A stretch of 64,000 bases of DNA from JALCRY01 sp050946575 (GTDB lineage Bacteria > Bacillota > Clostridia > Peptostreptococcales > Anaerovoracaceae), in contig JBMNVB010000009.1 of the NCBI GenBank assembly GCA_050946575.1, positions 1 through 64,000 on the forward strand, read 5' to 3'. Position 1 is the stretch's first letter. The number at the start of each line of letters is the position of its first letter. Both the position numbers and the translations under genes were made by a program. Shown piece by piece: positions 35,585 through 47,384 of this stretch. Under the pieces are notes generated by a model. That model was not told the DNA's origin and searched no databases. It saw only the letters and a program-made list of their open reading frames with translations.

Positions 35585-36046
35585 ATGAATCAAGGTACCA
35601 TGGGAATCATCTTTCTGGTCCTGCTGTTCGTACTGATGTATGTGCTTATGGTGAGGCCTCAGAAGAAAAAGGAGAAAGAGGTCAACGCTATGAGGAGCGC
35701 ACTTGCCGTAGGCGATCAGATAATCACTATCGGCGGCATCTGCGGAAAGATAGTGAAAACGAAAGACGAGACTATCATTGTACAGGTGGGAGCCGATAAG
35801 ACAAAGTTCGAAATGATGAGATGGTCTGTTTCAAGAGTTGTCGATCCGGCTGTCCGTGCTCCGGAGAAAAAGGAGGAGCCTGAGGAAGAAGAAGAGGAAG
35901 CAGCGCCGAAGCGTCCTAAGAGGCTGAGGACGAAGGCCGATCTCGAAGCCGAGAACGCAAGACTCGCGGAGGAAAGAGCCGCCGAGGAAGAGGCTGAGAA
36001 AGTGGAAAACAGCGAAGAGACCGACGGGGAAACGAAAGAAGACTAA
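35585..36046 (+). CDS. yajC: Preprotein translocase subunit YajC
   Basis: A 153-residue protein with one N-terminal membrane helix (GIIFLVLLFVLMYVLMV) followed by the YajC signature RPQKKKEKEVNAM and LAVGDQIITIGGICGKIVK. YajC associates with SecDF and SecYEG during protein export. The last 60 residues are a long acidic and lysine-rich tail (EEPEEEEEEAAPKRPKRL), longer than in most YajC proteins of around 90-110 residues. ATG 35585 follows TAGGAGG. secDF lies just downstream after a terminator and its own promoter, matching the functional link. Confidence 0.93.
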   Translation: MNQGTMGIIFLVLLFVLMYVLMVRPQKKKEKEVNAMRSALAVGDQIITIGGICGKIVKTKDETIIVQVGADKTKFEMMRWSVSRVVDPAVRAPEKKEEPEEEEEEAAPKRPKRLRTKADLEAENARLAEERAAEEEAEKVENSEETDGETKED

Positions 36047-36065
36047 AAAGAATACAGAAAGTCAT

Positions 36066-36096
36066 AGGCTGTCCCTAGGGATGGCCTGTTTCTTTT
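36066..36096 (+). terminator. Terminator after yajC
   Basis: AGGCTGTCC pairs with GGATGGCCT (with G-T pairs) around a short loop, followed by GTTTCTTTT. Confidence 0.7.
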
Positions 36097-36118
36097 AATA
36101 GTACTTGCTAAAGGGTAC

Positions 36119-36147
36119 TTGTTAAAGGGGTCGCAAAGGCATAAAAT
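36119..36147 (+). promoter_or_regulatory. Promoter of secDF
   Basis: TTGTTA (36119-36124), 17 bases, TAAAAT (36142-36147). An imperfect short direct repeat, GTACTTGCTAAAGG and GTACTTGTTAAAGG, lies at 36101-36128 and covers the -35. Confidence 0.55.
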
Positions 36148-36190
36148 ATAATTTTAGAAACATTCAGCAGAAAATCATCAGCGAGGGAAA

Positions 36191-38626
36191 ATGAAGGAGA
36201 GAAGAAACAGGGTTCTGGCCGTGCTGATCATTGTCCTTACAGTGTTCGGATGGATACTTACGATCCACGGTATCGGCCCGATAAAAGCGATAGTAGACGA
36301 CATCAAACTCGGCCTTGACATAAAGGGCGGGGTCTATGTAGTCCTTGAAGCCGAAACCGATCAGACAGGCAGCGAACTCACAAAGACGATGAATCAGACT
36401 AAGAAAGTCATCGAGAAGCGTGTCGACGAGATGGGCATCTCGAATCCGACAGTGGCGATCGAGGGTACGAAGCGTATCAGGATCGAGCTTCCTGGAGTAA
36501 AAAATACCGATGAGGCCATAGCGCAGATCGGCAAGACGGCCCAGCTCGAGTTCGTGCTGGCCGACGGCACACACGTGCTGGACGGCGGAAATATAAAGAA
36601 CGCCGAGGCCGCAACGAGTTCAGGCAGCAGTTCCGGCGGCGGTTATGTCGTAAATGTCGAGATGGACAGCGAGGGAGCGAAGGCGTTCGAACAGGCTACG
36701 GAAACATGTATGAACGGCGGAACGGAGATAGCGTCGAAATTCAAGAATAATGACGAGGTGCAGAAGGAAAGCATCGTCATCCTGCTTGACGGAAGCGTGA
36801 TCTCGGCGCCGGTACCCCAGAGTGTGATCTCGGGCGGAAGCTGCGAGATCTCCGGCAACTTCAGCAAGAGCGAGGCGGAGAACCTTGCAGCCCTCATCAG
36901 AGGCGGATCACTGCCGGTCACGCTGCACGAAGTAACGTCTTCGTCACAGACGGCGGAGATCGGATACAACGCGCTCCAGAAGAGCGTTGAAGCGGGTATC
37001 ATAGGCCTGATCATAATATATCTCCTGATGCTGCTGTGCTACAGGGGAATGGGACTCGCCGCGGATATAGCGCTCACGCTGTACGTATTGCTGATACTGA
37101 TAGCGATGGCCGTAATGGGGAGCGTGCTGACGCTGTCCGGCATCGCCGGTATCATCCTCGGTATCGGTATGGCTGTAGACGGGAACGTCATCATTTTCTC
37201 CCGGATAATAGAAGAGATAAGGGAAGGGAAGACCGTGCGGGTAGCCGTGCAGACGGGTTACAGGCGCGCGCTGACTACGATTATCGACTCGCAGGTCACG
37301 ACTCTGATCGCGACGGTCATCCTGTATCAGATAGGAACGAGTTCGGTAAGAGGATTCGCGTGGACGCTGATGCTCTCGGTACTTTGCAGTATCTTTACAT
37401 CTGTCGTCATCACGCAGATTTTCCTTAATGTGCTGGCGTCGACAAGGAGATTCTCGACGCCGGGCGTGTTCGGTATCAGGAAGGACGGCGAACCTGTATT
37501 CAGGATAAAACGCCAGTTCCATTTTATAAAACACAGGAAAGTGTACTACATCATATCCGGCGCGATCATATGCGTTGGACTCGTGGCGTTCATGGTGAAC
37601 GGATTCAACTACGGTATCGATTTCACCGGCGGCACGATGATGCATGTGGACATGCACAAGCAGGTGTCTACTGAGAAGATAAAGGATGCTCTGAAGGAAG
37701 ACGGCCTGAACACGAGACAGATGAGTATCGTGTACACGGGTGATAATAATGAAGAGGTAATAATAAAGACGACCACCTCGCTCGATAAGGAAGGAAGGGC
37801 GAAGGTCAAGGAGACATTCAGGGATCAATTCGGCGTGAAGTCGAAGGACTTCCTCGAAATGGAAAATTTCGGAGCTTCGATAGGAAAGGAACTCCGAAAC
37901 AATGCCATAGAGGCACTGCTTATAGCGGCGCTGTGTATGCTTGTATATATACGCTTCAGGTTCAAGAAGTGGAAGTTCGGCGCCGCCGCCATCGCGGGAC
38001 TCGTGCACGACATGCTGATAGTCTGCACGTTCTACGCGGTATTCAGGGTGACGGTCAACAACCCGTTCATAGCGGCGATCCTCACGGTAGTAGGTTACTC
38101 GATAAACGACACGATCGTAATCTTCGACCGTATCAGGGAAAACAACCGGTTCATGAAGAGAACGGACCAGATCGAGCTTATAGACACGAGTATAAACCAG
38201 ACGCTGACGAGATCCCTGATGACATCGTTCACTACATTGATAGTAATGGTGCCGATGCTGATCATGACGAACAGTACGATCAGAGAGTTCATTACGCCGC
38301 TCATGGTAGGCGTTCTGACAGGTACGTATTCGTCGATATTCCTCTGCTCGCCTCTGTATTATGAGATGGATCACAAGAGCAGGATGTCGGCGTATCAGAG
38401 ACAGATCGAGGCGAAGCAGAAAAAGAAGAAGTATCACGGAGCCCCGAAGAAGGATGAAATAGAAGTGAAACCGGAGAAGGTGAGAATCGACGACGGGCAG
38501 AGTCCGGAGACGGAGGCCGCGCCGCCGAAGGAAGTTAAGAAACCGCCTGTTTCGAAGGCGAAGCAGAAAAATCCGGGAGGAAAGAAGAAGCAGTCGAAGA
38601 GCCAGAGGAAGAAGAACAGAAAATAA
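36191..38626 (+). CDS. secDF: Protein translocase subunit SecDF (fused)
   Basis: An 811-residue fusion of SecD and SecF, a membrane machine that uses the proton gradient to pull proteins through SecYEG. The SecD half has the first helix (VLAVLIIVLTVFGWILTI), LGLDIKGGVYVVLEAE, and a six-helix bundle around GIILGIGMAVDGNVIIFSR. The SecF half starts about residue 430 and has FNYGIDFTGGTMMHV, VGYSINDTIVIFDRIREN. The last 80 residues are a basic, lysine-rich tail. Fusion of both halves is common in Firmicutes. ATG 36191 follows GAGGG. The next gene starts two bases after the stop. Confidence 0.95.
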   Translation: MKERRNRVLAVLIIVLTVFGWILTIHGIGPIKAIVDDIKLGLDIKGGVYVVLEAETDQTGSELTKTMNQTKKVIEKRVDEMGISNPTVAIEGTKRIRIELPGVKNTDEAIAQIGKTAQLEFVLADGTHVLDGGNIKNAEAATSSGSSSGGGYVVNVEMDSEGAKAFEQATETCMNGGTEIASKFKNNDEVQKESIVILLDGSVISAPVPQSVISGGSCEISGNFSKSEAENLAALIRGGSLPVTLHEVTSSSQTAEIGYNALQKSVEAGIIGLIIIYLLMLLCYRGMGLAADIALTLYVLLILIAMAVMGSVLTLSGIAGIILGIGMAVDGNVIIFSRIIEEIREGKTVRVAVQTGYRRALTTIIDSQVTTLIATVILYQIGTSSVRGFAWTLMLSVLCSIFTSVVITQIFLNVLASTRRFSTPGVFGIRKDGEPVFRIKRQFHFIKHRKVYYIISGAIICVGLVAFMVNGFNYGIDFTGGTMMHVDMHKQVSTEKIKDALKEDGLNTRQMSIVYTGDNNEEVIIKTTTSLDKEGRAKVKETFRDQFGVKSKDFLEMENFGASIGKELRNNAIEALLIAALCMLVYIRFRFKKWKFGAAAIAGLVHDMLIVCTFYAVFRVTVNNPFIAAILTVVGYSINDTIVIFDRIRENNRFMKRTDQIELIDTSINQTLTRSLMTSFTTLIVMVPMLIMTNSTIREFITPLMVGVLTGTYSSIFLCSPLYYEMDHKSRMSAYQRQIEAKQKKKKYHGAPKKDEIEVKPEKVRIDDGQSPETEAAPPKEVKKPPVSKAKQKNPGGKKKQSKSQRKKNRK

Positions 38627-38628
38627 GC

Positions 38629-40833
<2,205 letters not shown>

Positions 40834-40840
40834 GTGGAAT

Positions 40841-41461
40841 ATGAAGATAGAAAAATTACCGAGCGGATTCTTATATGTAAACACATATCTCGTCAGTGAC
40901 GTGGATAACGGAAAATGTTTTATTGTAGACCCGGGCGGCTATGATGAAAATATGGTAAAACGGATAGAGACAAACGGCTGCGTGCCGGAATATATCATCC
41001 TGACGCACGGCCATTCGGATCATATCGGGGGCGTGAATGAATATAAGGAAAAATATCCCGACATAAAAGTGGTCGCTTCGAAATACGAGGTGCCGCTGCT
41101 TGAAGATCCGGACAAGAACCAGTCGAAGATGTGGACGGGGGTCGCGGTCGCGATAACGCCGGACATCACGGTGGACGAGGGCGACACGCTTGACGTAGGT
41201 GATATACATCTCACGTTCACGATGACGCCGGGACATACTCCGGGCGGCATGTGCATAATAACGGACGGCGTAGTTTTCAGCGGCGACACGCTGTTCTACA
41301 CCTCGATCGGACGCACCGACTTCAAAGGAGGTTCATATGAAGACCTCGTGAAGTCGGTCCGCGAGAAACTGTTCGTGCTGCCTGATGACACGAGAGTGCT
41401 GCCGGGGCATATGCAGGAGACGACTATAGGTTTCGAGAAGGAGCACAATCCTTTTGTTTAA
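40841..41461 (+). CDS. MBL-fold metallo-hydrolase (glyoxalase II-like)
   Basis: A 206-residue metallo-beta-lactamase-fold enzyme. The metal motif is ILTHGHSDHIGG, a second His is in MTPGHTPGGM, the bridging Asp in FSGDTLFYTSIGRTD and a final His in VLPGHMQETT. It resembles YqgX/hydroxyacylglutathione hydrolase-like proteins, whose substrate in Firmicutes is uncertain. ATG 40841 follows AGGTGG; an upstream frame extension overlaps the Rel gene. The hemZ start overlaps its end by eight bases. Position between rel and hemZ is conserved in many Clostridia. Confidence 0.87.
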   Translation: MKIEKLPSGFLYVNTYLVSDVDNGKCFIVDPGGYDENMVKRIETNGCVPEYIILTHGHSDHIGGVNEYKEKYPDIKVVASKYEVPLLEDPDKNQSKMWTGVAVAITPDITVDEGDTLDVGDIHLTFTMTPGHTPGGMCIITDGVVFSGDTLFYTSIGRTDFKGGSYEDLVKSVREKLFVLPDDTRVLPGHMQETTIGFEKEHNPFV

Positions 41462-42821
41462 GATCGCGCTTACGGGAGTGAAGAACGAAAACGAGTTCGA
41501 GGAACTTATAAAACTGTTCCTCCGGCCGGACGAATATGAGATCTGCGGCCCGGCGTCCGCTGACGCGGTGTTCAGGCAGACCGGGACGGCGGATGAACTG
41601 AAACGCGAGATATACAGGCTGCTGTCCGGGAAGACCGGCAGGACGCTTCCGTGGGGGATACTCACAGGGGTCAGGCCGGTAAAGAAGCTCGCAAAACTCG
41701 CGCGGCAGGAAAAGGCGCGGGGAGCGGAAGATCCCGCTGCCGCGGCGCGCGCATTGCTTGTAAGAGATTTCTATGTCAGCGCGGAAAAGGCCGATCTCGC
41801 GGCGGAGGTATACTCGCTCCAGCAGGAGGTGTTCGGCACGCCGGCGCGCGGCTCGGTGTCCGTGTATATCGACATCCCGTTCTGTCCGACGAGGTGTCTT
41901 TACTGCAGTTTCGCGTCTAATCAATGCGAATATCCCGAGGTCGGGAGGTATCTTTCGGCGCTCGGAAAGGAGATGAGGTATGTCTCGCGGGAGATGAGGT
42001 CAAAGGGCCTTTCCTGCGAGTCGATATATATAGGCGGCGGGACGCCCACGACGCTTCATGAAGACGATTTTGACGATTTCCTGGCTGAGGTCGAAGATCT
42101 TTTCGCGGACAGTTCGACGCGTGAGTTCACGGTCGAGATGGGAAGGCCGGATACGATCACGGAGCGCAAGGTCAGAGACGCCGCGAGGCGCGGCGCGCGC
42201 AGGATCAGCATAAATCCGCAGACGATGAACGACCGCACGCTTGAGCTCATCGGAAGAGCGCATACGAGCGATGACATACGCGAGGCGTTCCGGACGGCAA
42301 AGGCCGCGGCTGACGTCACGATAAACGCGGATCTGATCGCGGGGCTCCCGGGAGAAGACGCAGAGGATTTCAGATATTCTCTCAGTGAAGTGACGGGGCT
42401 CGGTCCGCAGGACATAACTGTGCATTGCCTTTCCGTGAAGCGTTCGTCCAGGCTCAGGGAGCTCGATGAAGATTTCCACTACAGGCAGGGCGAAGTCGTC
42501 ACGGAGATGATAGATCATGCGGGGAAGGCGCTCCGCGGCGCGGGATACAGGCCGTATTACCTGTACCGGCAGAAGCATATGTCGGGCGCGGCGGAAAACA
42601 CGGGGTACGCGCTTCCCGGAGCGGAGAGCCTGTACAACGTGAGGATCATGGACGAGAGCCAGACGATAATCGGCATGGGTGCTTCCGGGATGACGAAGGT
42701 GTATTTCCCGGACGAGGACAGGCTCGAGCGGGTGCCGAATGTATCGAACTATGAGATATACATCGACAGGATCGATGAGATGATAAGAAGAAAGAAAGAG
42801 GGACTTTTCAATGCTTACTAA
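41454..42821 (+). CDS. hemZ: Radical SAM coproporphyrinogen dehydrogenase-like protein HemZ
   Basis: A 455-residue radical SAM protein. The cluster-binding motif CPTRCLYC is at Cys144, Cys148 and Cys151, preceded by VSVYIDIPF; ESIYIGGGTPTTL and VTINADLIAGLPGE are typical of the HemN/HemZ family, and the C-terminus has GMGASGMTKVYF. HemZ proteins are oxygen-independent coproporphyrinogen III oxidase relatives; whether this one acts in haem synthesis is unproven as no other hem gene is seen. The start is TTG 41454 with GAAGGAG 10 bases before it, overlapping the MBL gene. hisS starts within its last 11 bases. Confidence 0.88.
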   Translation: MFKIALTGVKNENEFEELIKLFLRPDEYEICGPASADAVFRQTGTADELKREIYRLLSGKTGRTLPWGILTGVRPVKKLAKLARQEKARGAEDPAAAARALLVRDFYVSAEKADLAAEVYSLQQEVFGTPARGSVSVYIDIPFCPTRCLYCSFASNQCEYPEVGRYLSALGKEMRYVSREMRSKGLSCESIYIGGGTPTTLHEDDFDDFLAEVEDLFADSSTREFTVEMGRPDTITERKVRDAARRGARRISINPQTMNDRTLELIGRAHTSDDIREAFRTAKAAADVTINADLIAGLPGEDAEDFRYSLSEVTGLGPQDITVHCLSVKRSSRLRELDEDFHYRQGEVVTEMIDHAGKALRGAGYRPYYLYRQKHMSGAAENTGYALPGAESLYNVRIMDESQTIIGMGASGMTKVYFPDEDRLERVPNVSNYEIYIDRIDEMIRRKKEGLFNAY

Positions 42822-44058
42822 AGCGCCGAAAGGCACGAAGGACATGCTTCCGAAGGATGCGTACAAATGGCACTACGTCGAAGAGGCGTTCAGGAAGATA
42901 TGCGAAAAATACGGTTTTAAGGAAATAAGGACGCCGGCGTTCGAACATACGGAGCTGTTTGTAAGAGGCGTGGGGGATACGACCGACGTCGTGCAGAAGG
43001 AAATGTACACGTGGCAGCAGTCGAAGAGGAGTCTGAGCCTGAGACCGGAGGGCACATCGCCCGTTGTAAGAGCGCTCATCGAAAACAAGCTTTACGCCGA
43101 TGTGCAGCCGACGAAGGTGTATTACGATATCAGCTGCTTCAGATATGAGAAGCCGCAGTCCGGAAGGCTGCGTGAGTTCCATCAGTTCGGGATCGAGACG
43201 TTCGGTACGGATGACATGATGGCGGACGCGGAGATCATCGGCCTCGCGGACGAGTTCCTGAAACAGATGGGAATAAAGGATGTCGAACTCAGGATAAACA
43301 GCATCGGATGCCCGGACTGCAGAGAGGAATACAAGAAGGTACTGCGCGAATGGCTGAAGCCGAAGTACGATCAGCTGTGCGACACGTGCAAGAGCAGATA
43401 CGAGACGAACCCGATGAGGATACTCGACTGCAAGTCGCCGGAAGATCAGAAGCTCGTCGAAGGAGCTCCTGTCATACTCGATTACCTGTGTGACGACTGC
43501 AGGGAGGCGTTCGAAGACCTGAAGGCAGACCTCGAAGCGATGGGAATAGAATATATAGTTGATCCCGGGATCGTAAGAGGACTGGATTACTATACAAAGA
43601 CTGCGTTCGAGTTCATTTCGAAGAACATCGGAGCGCAGAGCACCGTCTGCGGGGGCGGAAGATACGACTATCTCGCGGAGGAGATAGGAGGGCCGCATAT
43701 CCCGGGAGTCGGATTCGGACTCGGGATAGAGAGGCTTCTTATCACGATGGAGGAAAACGGAGTCGTGATACCGGAGCCGGCGGGACCGGACATATTTATT
43801 GTGTTCGTCGGAGATGAAGCGAAGAAGAAGGCGCTCGGACTCTCGGCCGAACTGAGAAGAGAAGGATACCGCGTGGCGCTCGACGATCTCGCGAGAAATG
43901 TGAAAGGCCAGTTCAAATATGCGGACAGGCTCGGAGCGGCTAAGACTCTCGTGATCGGAGAAGACGAACTCAGCAGCGGTACAGTTACGGTGAAGGACAT
44001 GGAGACGGGAGAGCAGAAAGCGGTCGCGATGGACAAACTCGCAGACGAGCTCAGATAG
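42811..44058 (+). CDS. hisS: Histidyl-tRNA synthetase
   Basis: A 415-residue class II synthetase that charges tRNA-His. Motif 1 region is around VEEAFRKICEKYGFKEIRTPAFEHTE-like sequence near residue 30, motif 2 is SLRPEGTSPVVRAL, the His-specific blocks are VRGLDYYTKTAFEF and CGGGRYDYLAEEIGG, and motif 3 is GVGFGLGIERLL. The anticodon-binding domain follows. Two CxxC pairs (GCPDCREEY, CDTCKSRY) lie in the insertion domain and may bind zinc. The start overlaps hemZ; aspS follows at 21 bases. Confidence 0.96.
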   Translation: MLTKAPKGTKDMLPKDAYKWHYVEEAFRKICEKYGFKEIRTPAFEHTELFVRGVGDTTDVVQKEMYTWQQSKRSLSLRPEGTSPVVRALIENKLYADVQPTKVYYDISCFRYEKPQSGRLREFHQFGIETFGTDDMMADAEIIGLADEFLKQMGIKDVELRINSIGCPDCREEYKKVLREWLKPKYDQLCDTCKSRYETNPMRILDCKSPEDQKLVEGAPVILDYLCDDCREAFEDLKADLEAMGIEYIVDPGIVRGLDYYTKTAFEFISKNIGAQSTVCGGGRYDYLAEEIGGPHIPGVGFGLGIERLLITMEENGVVIPEPAGPDIFIVFVGDEAKKKALGLSAELRREGYRVALDDLARNVKGQFKYADRLGAAKTLVIGEDELSSGTVTVKDMETGEQKAVAMDKLADELR

Positions 44059-44079
44059 ATCGAGAAGGTGAAGAAAGAT

Positions 44080-45864
44080 ATGGGCATTTTATTCAAGAGA
44101 ACAGATATGTGCGGTGACCTCAGGAAGGAGGACGCGGGGAAAGAGGTATGCCTTAACGGCTGGGTCGCGAAGAGCAGAGACCTCGGAGGCCTCGTGTTCT
44201 GCGACGTCAGAGACAAGACCGGCATCACGCAGGTAGTGTTCGACGACAGCATCCCGCAGGAACTGTTCGACAGGGCGGTGACGCTGAGGAGCGAGTACTG
44301 CGTTGGCGTGAAGGGCAAGGTCCGCGTGCGCGAATCCGTAAACAAGGATATACCTACGGGCGACATAGAGGTGCTGGCATCCGACCTTGTGATCTATTCG
44401 AAGTCGGAAACGCCCCCGATATATGTAAAGGACGACGACAAAGTCGACATGAACCTGAGACTGAAATACAGATATCTTGACCTCAGGAAAAAGAAGATGC
44501 AGGACAATCTCACGTTCCGCAGTAATGTCTGCAAGCTGACGAGGGACTATTTCGCGGAGCAGGGTTTCACGGAAGTCGAGACGCCCGATCTGCAGAAACC
44601 GACGCCGGAAGGATCGAGAGACTATCTCGTACCCAGCAGAGTGCAGAAGGGAAGCTTCTATGCATTGCCGCAGTCGCCTCAGCTGTTCAAGCAGCTGCTG
44701 ATGGTCGGCGGGACCGACAGATACATACAGATAGCGCGCTGCTTCAGGGACGAAGACCTGCGTGCGGACAGACAGCCGGAGTTCACACAGATAGACATGG
44801 AGATGTCGTTTATTGACGAGGACGATATCATCGCCGTCAACGAGGGATTCCTTAAAAGGCTGTTCGGCGAGATGATGGGCATCGATGTAGAGCTGCCGCT
44901 GCCGCGTCTCACATGGGACGAGGCAATGACAAGGTACGGGAGCGACAAGCCGGACACGCGCTTCGGGTTCGAGCTTCATGATCTCGGAGGGCTCGATGTC
45001 ATCAGAAACAGCGGGTTCAAAGTGTTCGAAAGCGCGCTCGAAAGCGGCGGAGACGTCCGCGGCATATGCATAACGGACGGCGCCGACAGATACAGCAGGA
45101 AAAAGATCGACAAGATGACCGAGCATATCCGGAGCTTCCAGGCGAAGGGCATGGTCTGGATCAAGAAGACGAAGGACGGCATCACTTCATCAGTGAACAA
45201 GTTCTTCGATGAAGAGGCTCTCGGAAAGATCGCGGACGAATTCGGCGCAGGGGATAATGATCTTATCCTGATCGTCGCCGACAAGCCGAAGGTAGTGTTC
45301 GACAGCCTGGGATATCTGAGAAGGGCCATCGCCGATGATATGGGCCTGCTCGATCCGAAGCAGTTCAACATGCTGTGGGTCACTGACTTCCCGCTGTTCG
45401 AATACAGCGAGGAGGAAGGAAGATACGTGGCGGAGCATCATCCGTTCACGCATCCTAAGGACGAAGACATACCGCTGATCGAAGAACATCCGGAGCTGTG
45501 TCACGCTCGCGCGTACGACATAGTTATCAACGGAGTCGAAGCGGGCGGCGGCAGCATAAGGATACACGACACGGAGCTGCAGTCGAGGATGTTCAGAGCG
45601 CTCGGCATGGATGACAAACAGATAGAGGAAAAATTCGGCTTCCTGACGGAGGCCATGAAGTTCGGAGCGCCGCCGCACGGCGGCCTGGCGTACGGCCTTG
45701 ACAGGCTCGTCATGCTGATGCTCGGAGAAGAGACGATAAGAGACGTCATTGCGTTCCCGAAGAATCAGGCCGCGCAGTGCATGGTATCAGGAGCTCCGGG
45801 GCCGGCAGCTCCGGAGGATCTCGAGGAGCTCGGGCTGGCGCTTCTTGACAGTGACAGAGGTTGA
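44080..45864 (+). CDS. aspS: Aspartyl-tRNA synthetase
   Basis: A 594-residue bacterial-type class IIb synthetase. N-terminal OB-fold anticodon domain (VCLNGWVAKSRDLGGLVFCDVRD), class II motif 2 (RCFRDEDLRADRQPEFTQID), the GAD insertion domain, and motif 3 (GGLAYGLDRLVMLMLGE). The bacterial form can be discriminating or not; this cannot be told by eye. I chose ATG 44080; a GTG at 44068 is also in frame and possible. hisS-aspS is a common operon pair in Clostridia. Confidence 0.95.
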   Translation: MGILFKRTDMCGDLRKEDAGKEVCLNGWVAKSRDLGGLVFCDVRDKTGITQVVFDDSIPQELFDRAVTLRSEYCVGVKGKVRVRESVNKDIPTGDIEVLASDLVIYSKSETPPIYVKDDDKVDMNLRLKYRYLDLRKKKMQDNLTFRSNVCKLTRDYFAEQGFTEVETPDLQKPTPEGSRDYLVPSRVQKGSFYALPQSPQLFKQLLMVGGTDRYIQIARCFRDEDLRADRQPEFTQIDMEMSFIDEDDIIAVNEGFLKRLFGEMMGIDVELPLPRLTWDEAMTRYGSDKPDTRFGFELHDLGGLDVIRNSGFKVFESALESGGDVRGICITDGADRYSRKKIDKMTEHIRSFQAKGMVWIKKTKDGITSSVNKFFDEEALGKIADEFGAGDNDLILIVADKPKVVFDSLGYLRRAIADDMGLLDPKQFNMLWVTDFPLFEYSEEEGRYVAEHHPFTHPKDEDIPLIEEHPELCHARAYDIVINGVEAGGGSIRIHDTELQSRMFRALGMDDKQIEEKFGFLTEAMKFGAPPHGGLAYGLDRLVMLMLGEETIRDVIAFPKNQAAQCMVSGAPGPAAPEDLEELGLALLDSDRG

Positions 45865-45866
45865 CA

Positions 45867-46469
45867 TTGAAAAGGACTGGGATTCTTGGAGGCACATTCG
45901 ATCCGGTGCATTACGGGCACATAAGACTCGCGGAGGACGCCGCGGAGATGGCGGGCCTTGATACGGTGAAACTCGTTCCGGCGAGGATACAGCCGTTCAA
46001 GGCGGACCAGGACGTGACAGCGGACGACGACAGACTTGCAATGCTGAGGATCGCGTGCGAGGAAAACGAAATACTTTCCGTATCGACGATAGAACTCGAC
46101 GAACCGCGGATCTCGTATACATATCTCACCCTCAAAGAAATAAAGACATTGCTTGACAATGATGATAAAATATTCTTCATAACCGGAACGGATTCGTTCA
46201 TTGAGATGGAGAACTGGTACAGAGGGCCGGATATACTGAGGGAGTTTGATGTCATAGTCGGCATCAGGCCCGGCTACCGCGAGGAAGAAGTCTACAAGGC
46301 GGCGGAGCGTTATGAATCAATGCACGGCGCCGGGATAACTGTCCTGCAGAACCGCAGGCTCGATATATCGTCCACGGAGATACGGAAGCTGCTGTCGGAA
46401 GGCGGGAGCACGGAAGGACTCATACCGGAGGGAGTGCGAAAATACATAGATGAACACGGACTCTATTGA
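45867..46469 (+). CDS. nadD: Nicotinate-nucleotide adenylyltransferase
   Basis: A 200-residue nucleotidyltransferase that makes deamido-NAD from nicotinate mononucleotide and ATP. The (H/T)xGH motif is GILGGTFDPVHYGHIRLAED at the N-terminus and the C-terminal motif is DISSTEIRKLL. TTG 45867 is the likely start since GACAGAGG ends six bases before it; TTG 45861 is in frame too. It begins two bases after the aspS stop and overlaps yqeK, its usual partner gene in Firmicutes. Confidence 0.93.
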   Translation: MKRTGILGGTFDPVHYGHIRLAEDAAEMAGLDTVKLVPARIQPFKADQDVTADDDRLAMLRIACEENEILSVSTIELDEPRISYTYLTLKEIKTLLDNDDKIFFITGTDSFIEMENWYRGPDILREFDVIVGIRPGYREEEVYKAAERYESMHGAGITVLQNRRLDISSTEIRKLLSEGGSTEGLIPEGVRKYIDEHGLY

Positions 46470-47013
46470 GGAATATATCAAAAAGAATTTTTCAAAAAAG
46501 CGAAAAGTCCACACGGAAGGCGTGAGGAAGCTCGCCGTCGGGATGGCGAAGCAGTACGGCGCGGATCCCGAAAAGGCGGAAGCCGCGGCCCTGTATCACG
46601 ACATGTACAGGGGCACGCCGGTAGAGGAGCTGGACAGACTGATAGACGAGACGGGACTGCCGGAAAGATATAAGGGCAGCGCGAATCTGGCGCACGGCAA
46701 GCTGGCGGCCGTCATGATGAAAGAGAAATTCGGAGTGACGGATCAGGATATGATAAACGCGGTATCGTTCCATACGACGGGGCGCGCGGGAATGTCACAG
46801 CTTGAAAAAGTGATATTCCTGGCTGACGCGATAGAACCGAACAGGGATTACCCGGGAGTCGGCAGGCTGAGGAAGATCGCGAAAAAAGATCTGGATAAAG
46901 CCTGCCTCGAATGCCTGAGAGGGACGATATCATATCTGGAGAAGCAGGGTGTATACATAGACCCCGACACTCTCAGAGCAAAAGAGTGGTTTGAGCAGAT
47001 GGAAGGAGAATAA
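46450..47013 (+). CDS. yqeK: HD-domain phosphohydrolase YqeK
   Basis: A 187-residue HD protein. Metal residues are in KVHTEGVRKLAVGMAKQYG, AAALYHDMYRG and LAHGKLAAVMMKEKFG, with FLADAIEPNRDYPGV late. YqeK proteins split diadenosine tetraphosphate (Ap4A) symmetrically into two ADP. The gene overlaps nadD by 20 bases and rsfS follows after eight bases, the well-kept Firmicutes order nadD-yqeK-rsfS. Confidence 0.92.
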   Translation: MNTDSIEEYIKKNFSKKRKVHTEGVRKLAVGMAKQYGADPEKAEAAALYHDMYRGTPVEELDRLIDETGLPERYKGSANLAHGKLAAVMMKEKFGVTDQDMINAVSFHTTGRAGMSQLEKVIFLADAIEPNRDYPGVGRLRKIAKKDLDKACLECLRGTISYLEKQGVYIDPDTLRAKEWFEQMEGE

Positions 47014-47021
47014 TACGATAT

Positions 47022-47384
47022 ATGGATACGAAGAGACTCGCCCTAATCGCCGCTGAGGCGATTGACAGGAATAAAGGGACAGACATCATGATAATTGACA
47101 TCGCTGAAAAATCCTCTTTTGCGGACTATTTCATTCTCGCGTCCGGAAGGAACGAACGGCAGATCGGAGCACTCAGAGACGACGTGGAAGACGCGCTGGC
47201 GGAAGCCGGCATGCTCGTGAAAAGCATTGAGGGGAAGAAAGAATCCGGCTGGATACTGATGGATTACGGCGACATTATCGTGAATATACTCACGGAAGAA
47301 ATGAGGGAAAGATACAATATCGAGAAGGTTTGGGCGGACTGCGAAACAGTCCCCCGGGAGGAACAGCATGGAAAAAAGATATGA
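47022..47384 (+). CDS. rsfS: Ribosomal silencing factor RsfS
   Basis: A 120-residue protein of the RsfS/Iojap family, which binds ribosomal protein uL14 and blocks joining of subunits when nutrients are short. The family block SSFADYFILASGRNERQIGALRDD and SGWILMDYGDIIVNILTEEMRERYNIEKVW are clear. The gene overlaps leuS by 17 bases. Confidence 0.94.
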   Translation: MDTKRLALIAAEAIDRNKGTDIMIIDIAEKSSFADYFILASGRNERQIGALRDDVEDALAEAGMLVKSIEGKKESGWILMDYGDIIVNILTEEMRERYNIEKVWADCETVPREEQHGKKI

